Assembly: GCF_017654505.1 (NCBI RefSeq)
Contig: NC_054540.1
Span: 42,842,054-42,906,053, forward strand
From: Polyodon spathula
Lineage: Eukaryota; Chordata; Actinopteri; Acipenseriformes; Polyodontidae
Length of the DNA stretch: 64,000 bases
Direction: 5' to 3'
Positions 1 through 9,580 of the stretch are shown piece by piece (position 1 is the stretch's first letter; every line of letters begins with the position of its first letter). Position numbers and translations under genes: made by a program. The notes beneath the pieces were generated by a model that made no database searches, had not been told where the DNA came from, and saw only the letters and a program-made list of their open reading frames with translations.

Positions 1-1282
1 TGCAAGTATCCATTATCGATGTTGCATCCTTAAAAGCAGGTTATTTAGACATGATCTTCCTTTCCTAAAACCATCGCTGACTGTTTCCCAGGATACTGTT
101 ACCATATAGGTAGTTTCCCATTTTGGATCTTATTATAATTTCTGTAAGTTTACATATAATAGAAGTCAGGCTTATGGGTCTGTAGTTACCTGGTTCGGTT
201 TTGTGGATCAGTATTAAGTTTGCAGTTCTTCAGTCTATTGGTACAACCCCTGTGTCAAGAGTCTGTTGCATTTGTGGTTTATAAATAACTTATAGTCCAT
301 TTAACAACCTAGTCCATTTAACACATATCCTCCTTTGTAAAAACATGTGAAAAGTAATAATTTAATATATTTGCTATTTTTTTCTCTTCATCTATGATTT
401 TGCCATTTGGTTTTTGAAATTGGTTTTAGCCCCCTTGGCAGTGCTCACTTCTATTTCTCTCTTGGCCTTTCTAACTTCCTCCAATGTTATGTTAGTCTTT
501 GTTTAATTCCTTCATAGTTTGTCTTTGTAAAATTGTAAACCTTGGCTTTACATTTGGTTTTAAAAAGCACTTCAAATAAGGTCATGTTGCGATCTGAGTT
601 TGCCAATGGTTCTCTGACCACTGTTTTCATTATTCTGTCTTCTTTATTTGAAAAGACAAAATCAAGGCATGCCTCCCTCTAGTCAGTGCCTTGACAAATT
701 GTGTTAGGAAGCAGTCATTTGTCATTTATACCATTTCAATTTCATCTGTCGTGCTCCCCACCAGGTTTTCCCATTTTATATGGGGGAAGTTGAAATCCCC
801 CATTAGTATGGCTTTTCCTTTGCTACACACATTTTTAATGTCATGGCAAAGCTCATTACTTTGCTCGGTGTCTGAATTTGGAGGTCTGCAGCTTGCCCTT
901 ATTATTATGCCCTTTTAATTTTTGTCCATTATTCTGACCCATATTGATTTGGCGTTGTATTCCTCGTCCAGATTTAACACTTGGGCTTCAAGACTGTTTC
1001 TTATGTATAGCGCTACCCGTCTGCCTCTTCTGTCTTGCCTGTGTTTCCTATGTAGTGTATACACACAAATATTATACAGTGTCCATCACTCTCAGACAAC
1101 CAAGCTTCTGTAACACCTATCACATCATAGTTACTTGTTAGTGCAGTAGCTTCAAGTTCTAACATTTTGTTTTTAATACATCTAGCATTTAGATAAATAC
1201 ATTTAATGGCTTACCAGAGTTGTTGCCCTTGTTTTGATGTGGTCTCCCTTCTGCTTTTTTGCTGATTCCTCCCCCCTTTCTA
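1..1282 (-). pseudogene. LINE ORF2 (endonuclease-reverse transcriptase) remnant
   Basis: Minus-strand remnant of the LINE polyprotein. It covers the N-terminal endonuclease part and the start of the reverse transcriptase as judged against copy B; the rest lies beyond the window. Several short deletions and frame changes are visible, for example the stretch equivalent to copy B 11160-11460 is much shorter here. It cannot encode an active enzyme. Confidence 0.85.
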
Positions 1283-1289
1283 GTTTAAA
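1283..1289 (-). promoter_or_regulatory. Slippery heptamer TTTAAAC at LINE ORF1/ORF2 junction (copy A)
   Basis: The minus strand reads T TTA AAC followed at once by the ORF1 stop TAG (1280-1282), exactly as in copies B and C. The heptamer has survived although the surrounding frames have decayed, because it was ancestral to this family. See the frameshift finding. Confidence 0.7.
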
Positions 1290-1687
1290 TGCTTCTGAAC
1301 CTCCTTGAGGATCTTTTCTCAGAGTTGATTGGTTCCCTTTTTATTTAAGTGCAGTCTGCTCCGCCTATATAGTCCTTGTTGTAGAAGGTGGTCCAATATT
1401 CAAGATGGGTGAAGCCTTCCCATGTGCACCACATTTTCAGCCATGCATTTAGATTAATTATTTCCAGCTGTCCATATGCTCCTTTGCAAGCTGCCACCAG
1501 TATCCCAGAAAATATCACAGTTTTTGTCTTGTCTTGTAATTTCCTTCCTAGCTTTCCGAATTTGTTTTGCAGGGATTTTGGCCTGTCTCTTCCAATATTG
1601 TTGTGGAATATTGTGGACGACTACTACCGGGTTATCTCCTGTTCATTCTAGAAGCTCCTGGAAGGCAGCACATTGTTGTAGTAAGGG

Positions 1688-2273
1688 TGTGGCAGTGTGA
1701 TTGCCTTGCACAATGGGTAATAATAGTTGGGGTAATTTGTATGCGGTAATGGGTTTATTGTGTTTTTTTGAAGTTGATTTGTGTAATTAAATTATTGTTT
1801 ACAGACGAGAGCTTGATTGAGACTTGCTGCCTACTAAGTTTGGTTGAGGGGAAGGGCAGCAAGTGATTGGCTGTGCTGGTCCTCAATCAGTAGGTGGACG
1901 GGTCTTGACCGAGTGTTCGTCAGTTCAAAAACATCTGCGGGCGATGGCTCGGGGCTGCTGCAAAGCCAAGGACAATGGGCTGAACATTGTCCACACTTCC
2001 CAGACATGAAGACCTGGCTGTCTAAACCTGATTGCCGTGAGAGTGACCCAGGATCAGAAGCAAAACCACCGATGGCCCTGCTAGTATTAGGGAATAGCGC
2101 ACACCATCTTTACCATCGTTGGTAATGTCACATGACCACCTTTATTTACTTTCTTTCTGTTGTTAATAAATCTTGCAAGCCTGTGCTGGCGATTTCAACT
2201 CCACCTTCATTGTGTCTCTCTGTATGCTTAATCAGCGGCTACCCACACGTGACACGAGCAAGATATTGTCACA
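1688..2273 (+). mobile_element. Solo LTR with 5-bp target-site duplication AAGGG
   Basis: A 586-bp segment begins TGTGGCAGTG and ends ATTGTCACA, giving TG...CA termini. It interrupts LINE ORF1 at a point where copies B and C are continuous. The LINE sequence AAGGG is present on both sides (1683-1687 and 2274-2278), a perfect 5-bp duplication. An AATAAA signal at about 2165-2170 indicates plus orientation. No internal retroviral or Gypsy coding sequence remains, so it is a solo LTR formed by LTR-LTR recombination. The TSD length fits Gypsy-type integrases. Confidence 0.85.
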
Positions 2274-2322
2274 AAGGGGGTCCAAACTGTGAACTGAATT
2301 TACTGTGTTTCTCAATATGGAG

Positions 2323-2906
2323 TGTGAACAGGATGACTGTAATGGTGACATCAGACCTGGAAGAACATACTCCAAAATAAGGACTGGCTGGTGAAAACTG
2401 AGCCGTGGTGCTCAGTATATTTATTAAATGATAAAAACAAACAAAAGATTTAAACAAAACACACAACACAGAAAATAAAGGGCACGTTGGCCAAACAAAC
2501 AGACAGACAAAACAGGCGTGGACTAACCCAACAAACAAGTACCATGCTGGCACTTCCAGCATGCTGTAACAATAGTTATTATTTTAAATTAACTCTCCTC
2601 TATCTCTCACCCGTTCTCCACTTCCCGAACACACAACCCGGAATGAGTGCTTCGTGCATCTATATATACAATTGTGCTTAGCTTCCATTACCAATAATTA
2701 TTCACTTGAATCCCGGCACGTGAACTAACCTGTGTACTCCCGTGCTCACATATCAATACCCACTTAAATATGCATGTGGCGTGAGTTGTGCCATCCTTGT
2801 ATCTAAATACAAATTACACTTTATAACACTCGTGCTCATAACCCATATTTATATCCTGTGTACTTTATACATAAACACCAACAATAATACACTACATACA
2901 ACATAG
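2323..2906 (-). mobile_element. LTR fragment related to the solo LTR at 15286-15939
   Basis: This second insertion in LINE ORF1 shares, on the minus strand, a long diverged similarity with 15286-15939: the same TATAAA-containing upstream part, the same AATAAA-containing middle and a shared TTCTGATGTCACC-like end. Its first roughly 35 bp (LTR sense) are missing at the right edge, and the flanks do not show a clean duplication. It is best called a truncated LTR of that family. Confidence 0.65.
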
Positions 2907-3669
2907 TCATGACCTCCCTTCTTTTTACTGTCTGGCCTCCACTGTTAATAAGGTCCTGGATCATGTTATTTTCATTCTCTTGATGTTGGTTTTGATCATC
3001 TAAATTTTGAAATGGTTTTGTCTGAAGAAGATTCTTTTTTTTCCCTGCTTCTATCTACCTGAACCCAGCTGTTTTGACCTTCTTCTATCTCCCTGGTGGC
3101 TTTCAGTCTGTTAGGGGTGAAGACTTCCATGAATTGTGGGTGTGCCAGCGCCTCAAGATCATGTTGCTGTCCCATTTCTTGCAGCTCTATTTCTAGCATA
3201 CTTACTAGTTTAAGTCCTGGATCGTGCGGCACTTTACATACAGTTGGTTTAGCTCTACTGAGTTTTCTTGGATTTTCCACATCATGCAGGTGTGACAGAT
3301 TACTGCCTTGAAGACCATGTTAAATTTTTTTGGAAGTTTAGTTTAGCTTCTGCAGCTGTCAACTTGCTTTCAAACTGCTTCTAACAGCTCTGTACTTTTC
3401 CATCTCTGTACTTCTCCCACGGTGTCGCTTCCATGTGTATCGCTTAGTACAAAACAAGGGTTTTAGTCACAAAATAATAAGACACTTTGTAACACCAAAC
3501 ACAGACACAATCACTTCTCCAGACAGTTCATGAAACAGTCATGCAGTGTAGTCTGGGCTTTGGTGCTGGCTAGTAACGACAGCTCCAGGTTTGCCTTAGC
3601 CATCTAACAGTGACAAAAGACAAACAGTTAGCACAATCAAACAAACAAAATGTGAAACACTCACCATAA

Positions 3670-4706
3670 CACAGTGTAACATATTTTTTGGTTTTTTTGG
3701 TTCCTGGGTAGTAAGTGTTGTTTCCTAATTGCTTATGCCTCAAAAGTATAGAAAATGGCTATTATTCTCCACAAACTTTGCTTTTGTGACCAGGACAGTG
3801 ATATTTTGAAATTTACCTATTTTCCAGAACATTCCAGACTGGCCACAGCGGACCGAGTTCTCTGTGGGGAGGAACAATGTCAAGTGGGAGCCACTGGTGG
3901 ACCCCCGGAAGGTGCTGATGCCACCACTGCACATCAAATTGGGCCTTATGAAACAATTTGTCAGAGCTCTAGATATGGAGTCGGCAGCCTTCAAGTACCT
4001 TCAAGACTTTTTCCCTAAGCTGTCTGAGGCAAAGGTCAAAGCCGGTGTCTTCGTCGGACCACAGATAAAGAAGATCCTGGAGTGCAATGAATTCCCCAAG
4101 AAGCTCACTAGTAAGGAGAAAGCGGCTTGGAACAGCTTTGTCGCAGTGGTTCGGGGCTTCCTGGGCAATCACAAGGCCGAAAACTATGTGGAGCTGGTGA
4201 AGATCTACGGCACAATGGGCTGTAGGATGTCCCTCAAAGTCTATATCCTTGATGCTCATCTTGATAAATTCAAGGAGAACATGGGACCGTACTCGGAGGA
4301 GCAAGGCGAGCGCTTCCACCAGGATATACTGGACTTTGAATGCCGCTACCAAGGACAGTATAACGAGAACATGATGGGAGACTAAATTTGGGGGTAGATT
4401 CGTGAAAGTGATTTACAGTATAATTGTAAATCCCAAAAAACTACTCACTTCTAAATCTTTTGTAGTCATTTTTGTATTACTTTAGTATAAATACATGTTA
4501 ATTTGGATTCATATATTGTTTTTTTCTGACTTTATGTGAACGAAAAGACCGTTTTCTCATTGGAAATAGGTAAATTTCAAAATATCACTGTCCTGGTCAC
4601 AAAAGCAAAGTTTGTGGGGAGTAATAGCCATTTTCCATACTTTTGAGGCATAAGCAATTAGGAAATAACACTTACTACCCAGGAACAAAAATTGTGTTAC
4701 ATAGTG
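3670..4706 (+). mobile_element. CACTA/CMC-like DNA transposon, internally deleted copy
   Basis: The element begins CACAGTGTAACA and ends with the inverse of CACTATGTAACA, flanked by TAA on both sides (3667-3669, 4707-4709). Long terminal inverted repeats of about 110-150 bp carry the shared GTTCCTGGGTAGTAAGTG motif. Compared with the 2.45-kb copy at 56310-58759, everything between the left terminal repeat and the C-terminal half of the transposase is gone; the junction lies at about 3836, within CCAGACTGGCC. This is the typical product of incomplete gap repair. Confidence 0.75.
3840..4385 (+). pseudogene. CACTA/CMC-like transposase, C-terminal fragment
   Basis: About 180 codons parallel the second half of the transposase at 57862-58427. 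The fragment starts in the conserved WPQRTEF region and includes the LHIKLGLMKQFVRAL segment and the ERFHQDIL segment. It keeps CGG where the longer copy has a TGA stop, but ends early with TAA after MMGD and has a small internal deletion near 4200 relative to the long copy. No N-terminal half is present, so it is not functional. Confidence 0.7.
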
Positions 4707-5020
4707 TAATTACTTCCGTTTCCTAAAAGGGTCCTTTCAGTAACCACAACGAAGGAACAGATAGCTCTGCCACTTCTCTAAATACCCTCAGTCACACCCT
4801 CTTTCCATGTGGCCAATAATGTATCCTCCAATCCGTGACTGATCGCCTACCACATTAAGGCAATGACTTCTGCTATTGTGGCTCCATCCCCTTCCTGTAT
4901 AGCTAGCTTCCGAATGACCCTGGAATGAACTGCCAAACCATCCACACTGTTCCTGTTACAGAGCGCCTCCACAGGTCGGGAGGGAGATTGTTGACTTGGA
5001 TTAATTTGCTCTATGTCACA

Positions 5021-8000
5021 TATACCATCGCTTAAGTGCGCATCTGAATCTACTTTACCCATTACACCCCCCTCCCAGGAAAAGCAATCCACAGTTTGGT
5101 AATCTTTCCCTGCACAGTGTGTTATAAAATATATAAAGGTAGATACCACTGATTTATTCAGGCATCGATACCCTTCATCGTGCATAACCATTTGAATTGG
5201 GGGTGGTCAGTGACGAAATTGTGTCAAGGAATTCATGGTTACATTCATTTCAGTATAACCATTTCCCACATATTTAATTCAGACTATTGTCTGTGTGGCA
5301 TGCTGTGTGAATGGTTGCTAACATCAATTCCAGAACATTCTTACCCAGATCTACTAAAAAGCTTGTTGATTAGACCAAGACACAGGCCAAAATCTGTGTT
5401 AACTCTTTGAAGCTCACCTTCCAAAATGTTATCTGATTGTCTGGTCTCCTAAGGTGTCATAAAACTTATTAAGCCAAGCTACAGCGACTATGCAGTCGTA
5501 CCATTATTGTGTTAAAGGTTAGTTAAAATGCTTCAAGAATCATTTTTAATTATATAACTTGTGGACACAAGTTTAATAGCTATTTTAAGTAAGTTTCTCA
5601 ATAAACCTGAAGTATTTATTGAGTTTTAAAGGAATATTATAAACTAATAACTATTTTGAATATTGTCCTTTGATTGTATTATGATGTGTTTTATATGCTT
5701 GTAATCATAATTTTGTATAGAGAATGAAACTGAAATTTGTATGCTTCTCTAATGAATGTAACTAAAGTTATATTGAATAGGAGGTTGAAATGATAAATGT
5801 AAAATCATTCATACATTTCTAACACACCCTTTTTGTGTGACACGCAACTATCTATCAAATATGTGAACCAATGGAAGGACCGACAAGGACTTGTTTACAG
5901 TATAAGGGAATGTCTATACATCATGTTATTTAAACTCAAAATAAGAATTTTCGCTTTCTCTGGATTCACTCTTTCTCTCTTCAATCTCATTGCTCTCAAC
6001 TCATTAAAATCCAAAGTTCTTCAACGAAGAAGCAATGATTTAATCTTCAAAGTTGTCCAGGAGAAGATGGGCTCCCTCCAGAACAAAGAAAGCTTTTGCC
6101 TAAAGCCTTCACGGAGATACTGCACTGTGCTGCTGCACAACTAACTTCCACAGAGAGGACAACCATGTTAAGAAGACTTTGTTTTAAACATTGCACCAAC
6201 AGAATAAGTATCAAACTTATATTTTGTGTTTACAAGTAACTAAACTGAAGCCATGCTATTGATATCATCACAATACGCAATGTGCGTCTATTTAGCTAGA
6301 TGCTGGAACATTGTACATGTGTACTTAACCACTTGAAAGCTAGCACATGTATACATAATGCATGACTGAACCGAACATTGCGTGATGAGCTAATAAAGAC
6401 TGCTTTACCAATGCAGAACTACATGACCAGAGAGCACATCTAGTATTTAACAATGCATTACTTTTCCTTGAATGTTTTATTTAGTTTCTTCTTTATACAT
6501 ATATTTTTAACTATGAAGCCTAACCTTTATTCTTCTTCCTTTAAGAATGTTGTGTTAATTATGGTTAATAATTATATTATGAGCTATAATGGGTATTTTC
6601 TTTAATGGCAATTGGCAAGGACACAGTTGTGACATAAATCCTAGATATACAATGTAAATATGCACGACAATTGAATGACTGTCCCAATAGGTAGTAGCAT
6701 AACTTCTGAGTGGCCCATTTAATGGCCAGACATTCCTTCTCTATGACGGAGTGTTTATGTTAACGAGGGAGCATCTTTTTAATTATATATATGAGATGGG
6801 GTGTTCTACTCCGTAGATCTGCTGGGACAAGACTGCCCCCAAACCAACATCCAAAACATCTGTGTGGAGAATGAAGTCCTTATCAAAATCTTATGTGATA
6901 AAAGTGGGGGCTTGGAGTCTTTGCTTAATGATATCAAATGCCCCCCTGACATTCTCCTGTCCATTTAATTGAATTTGGTGCACTCTTTTTAGTGAGGTTC
7001 ACTAGAGGGTTGACCATTGTGGCATACTCAGGGATGAATCATCGGTAATAACCGGCCAACCACATCAGAGACCTTATCAGGGACTTTTTTGGGATTGCTA
7101 CGTCCATCAAATCCTGGACTGGTGGTGACAGGTTTTATCTGCCCATGTCCCATAATAAAGCCCAGATATTGTCAAGTTGGCCAAGCCAAGTTGGCTGTCA
7201 GCCGGGCTACCCTCAGAGACTACAGGACAGCCGTGAGCCTAGCCAGATGCACTAGCCACGTGGAACTGTAAATCTCTACATTATCCATATACACTGCTGC
7301 ATATTCACAATGTGGGTGTACGACCTGGTCCATTAGTCTCTGAAAGGCAGCAGGTGCACCATTTAACCCAAATGGCTTGGCTATGAAATGAAGCAGACCA
7401 TCAGGGGTTGAAAATGCAGTTTTCACGTGATCTGCGGGTTAAGGGGATCTGCCAGTATCCCTTCGTCAAGTCCAAATTCAAGATGAACTTTGCCATTCCC
7501 AGTCTGTCGAGAATCTCATCGACCCAAAGCATGGGGTAGGCATCGAAATTGGCCATAGCATTTACCTTACGGAAATCAATGCAGAAGCGGTTGGTTCCGT
7601 CCTTTCTGGTGACTATCACAATCAGACTGCACCACTCGCTCTTGGAAGGATCAGTCACCCCAAATTTGAGCATTGCCCACACATCTTTGCTAATGACAGT
7701 TGGACGACTTTCCAGGATCCAGTAAGGTTTCTCTCAAACCGTGGTACCTGGGGGAATGATAACATCATATTCAACATGATTAGTTCTGCCGGGCACATCA
7801 GAAAAAACATCCTTGAACTCCTCAATTAACCTACACAGATCTCTTTACTGATCTGGAACCAATTGTTTCCCCATCAAATTGATTTTAGTGCTAGGAGTCT
7901 CTGGATAGGGGCTATAAATAAGACCTCACTCACCTGCCAGGGCTTTAATAAATTTACATGATAAATTTCACGTTCATTATGGTGATCTAATTTTGTAATT

Positions 8001-9507
8001 CACCATTCCTATAGCCTGAATCACTTAATATGGCCTCTGCCATTTAGCACTTAATTTCGATTCTGAGGAGGAAAGGAGCAGCATTACCTTGTCTCCAGGT
8101 TGAACGTTTCGAATTCTTTCAATGTTTCTGCTCTTGGTAACAAAACCATCTCAATATCTGCTTTAATGTTTGATTAAAACGTTCCACTTATACCTGTTGT
8201 AATGTTCGAGATAAGAAGTTAGTTCCATTATCAGCCATTATCTCTTTTGGGATCCCTACCTTCAACATAATCTGCAATAGTTCCTTGGTTATTGCAGCTG
8301 CAATAGTGGACCTCAATAGAATTGCCTCCAGGTACCGCAATGCATAATCTACCACCACTAACATGCAATGCACTGAAAGGGAGTGGAAATGATTGGTAAT
8401 GGGACCAATGGGGTGGGGCACACTTGCTGGCAGTCTGGGCATGTGGCTACATATTTTGATACTTCATTCAGTAGGGACTGTATTTTTAATTCATTGTTTA
8501 TACTGTGGCCAGTGCACTTACTGGATGTAGCAGCCTTTGCACCCCTCCCACTATGAGGTGAAGCTGCATCAGTCTTACCAATATGCATGCTTTTAGTGTG
8601 TTGTATGCTGCCGTGACTCCATGGATACAGAAGATTACCACCTGGCCTTGTGGCTGCCATGACACACTGCTTAAGAGAGCTGTCCAAATTAAGTCTCCTC
8701 CCAACCATTTCCCCATCACTTACCTGCTTCCGATGCCAAATAACATGCCTACACAATGCATTTTATTGCTGGGGAGCACAGCCGAGTGGTATGTCCCATG
8801 GGATGACATCTGGGATGGATAGGAGTGGCAGAAGGCACTAGGGTTTCATATCTGTTCTGCTGCGGGTCAGTGGCATTGAGTCTATCCCAGGTGGGGGATA
8901 GCCATTGCCTCCATGGTAGGGAGGTTGGGATGCCCATTGGGTCAGTGATCCAGGCGGTCTGGATTCCCGCAGGATGAGAGTTTATGGTGGAGGTGGAACC
9001 TGCTGCTTCGCGGTGACAGAGGGGTCAGTATGCTGATCGGCGAGGAGATCAGGTAGTCTCCAAGTTCTCCGCCAGTCAGATTGCTGCTTCCAGGGTGTCC
9101 GGATTGTGGCACCGTATCCAGGTTTTGGGTTGCACAAACACTGGGCAACCACCCTGGGACGGGTCTCTGGTCTCCGCAGGTACTCCTTGAAATGCACAGG
9201 ATGCGTTTCCCAGTGATGTGAAGATGCCGGAGGATGGCTTATTTGACCAGCTCATACTGGCTGGCTTCTTTGTTGATCATGACCTGGTAGGGTGCTTGAG
9301 CTTCCCCAATTAAACAGGAGCTCAGCTGGCTATCCCAGTATTCCTGAGGCCATGATGCGGCAATAGCTAGCTGTTCAAAGGCAACAAGCTATCCTTCCAA
9401 GTTGTCCTTCATTGTTATCTTCTGTGCCCGTGCTTTACTGGGCGTCATCACGGGTCCTGTTGGTAGTTGGGGTGCATTTCTGATGCCAATCTTCTCGATA
9501 AGCGCCG
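5021..9507 (-). pseudogene. Gmr1-like element 1 pol and gag remnants
   Basis: Minus-strand coding debris of the host element. Gag with a SCAN-like end lies at about 8942-9480. The integrase zinc region and core lie at 8188-8756, with a recognisable MADNGTNF stretch containing a catalytic Asp. The RT palm lies at 7401-7682, with FCIDFRKVN and LDLTKGYWQIPL, followed at 7220-7426 by a catalytic box reading YMDN instead of YxDD. RNase H lies at 6670-7080 and 5021-5221. Many stops and frameshifts are present. The piece 5222-6669 is a foreign insertion. The product would have been the polyprotein for retrotransposition. Confidence 0.75.
5222..6669. mobile_element. Solo-LTR-like insertion in RNase H with ATTG duplication
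   Basis: The RNase H coding sequence of Gmr1-like element 1 is interrupted here; elements 2 and 3 run through without a break. The 1448-bp insert begins TGTCAAGG and ends CACGACA, so it has TG...CA ends and TGTC/GACA short inverted termini. ATTG flanks both sides (5218-5221 and 6670-6673). AATAAA-like signals occur near 5600 and 6390. No coding homology was recognised in the short frames (for example 5833-6144). A solo LTR with a 4-bp duplication is the simplest reading, but no second copy in the window confirms it. Confidence 0.5.
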
Positions 9508-9580
9508 CATAAGAACATAAGAACATAAGAAAGTTTACAAACGAGAGGAGGCCATTCGGCCCATCTTGCTCGTTTGGTTG

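Larger units (their letters stand above)
1280..3318 (-). pseudogene. LINE ORF1 (zinc-ribbon and SGNH-esterase-like) remnant, split by two LTRs
   Basis: The ORF1 start is recognisable at 3316-3318 and the stop at 1280-1282 by comparison with copy B. The coding stretch is interrupted by the solo LTR at 1688-2273 and the LTR fragment at 2323-2906, and carries further indels in the LINE segments. The first half is largely readable near 2996-3280. The esterase half is broken. No functional product expected. Confidence 0.8.
1..3432 (-). mobile_element. CR1-like LINE copy A, degraded and interrupted
   Basis: This is a non-LTR retrotransposon remnant that runs off the left edge of the window. It aligns with the intact copy at 9508-13540: the ORF2 fragment comes first, then the ORF1/ORF2 junction near 1283, then ORF1 remnants, then a 5' leader ending near 3432. 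Frameshifts, small deletions and substitutions break both reading frames. Two LTRs at 1688-2273 and 2323-2906 sit inside the ORF1 part, so the LINE is older than they are. Its 5' end abuts Gmr1-type LTR sequence, which suggests insertion into that LTR. Far more diverged than copies B and C. Confidence 0.9.
3433..5020 (-). repeat. 3' LTR (family Y) of Gmr1-like element 1, split by a DNA transposon
   Basis: The left part (3433-3669) matches the LTR copy at 13571-13914. The right part (4707-5020) matches the LTR ends at 47738 and 26299, with a terminal ATGTCACA followed by the tract before RNase H. The two halves are separated by the element at 3670-4706 with a TAA duplication. The left LTR terminus (TGTGG.AAAGTGG in other copies) is missing where LINE copy A joins. 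Confidence 0.7.

Noticed and set aside
5833..6144. 103-codon frame as a host gene
   Set aside because: No recognisable motif. It lies within the solo-LTR-like insert and has AT-rich, low-complexity codon content.
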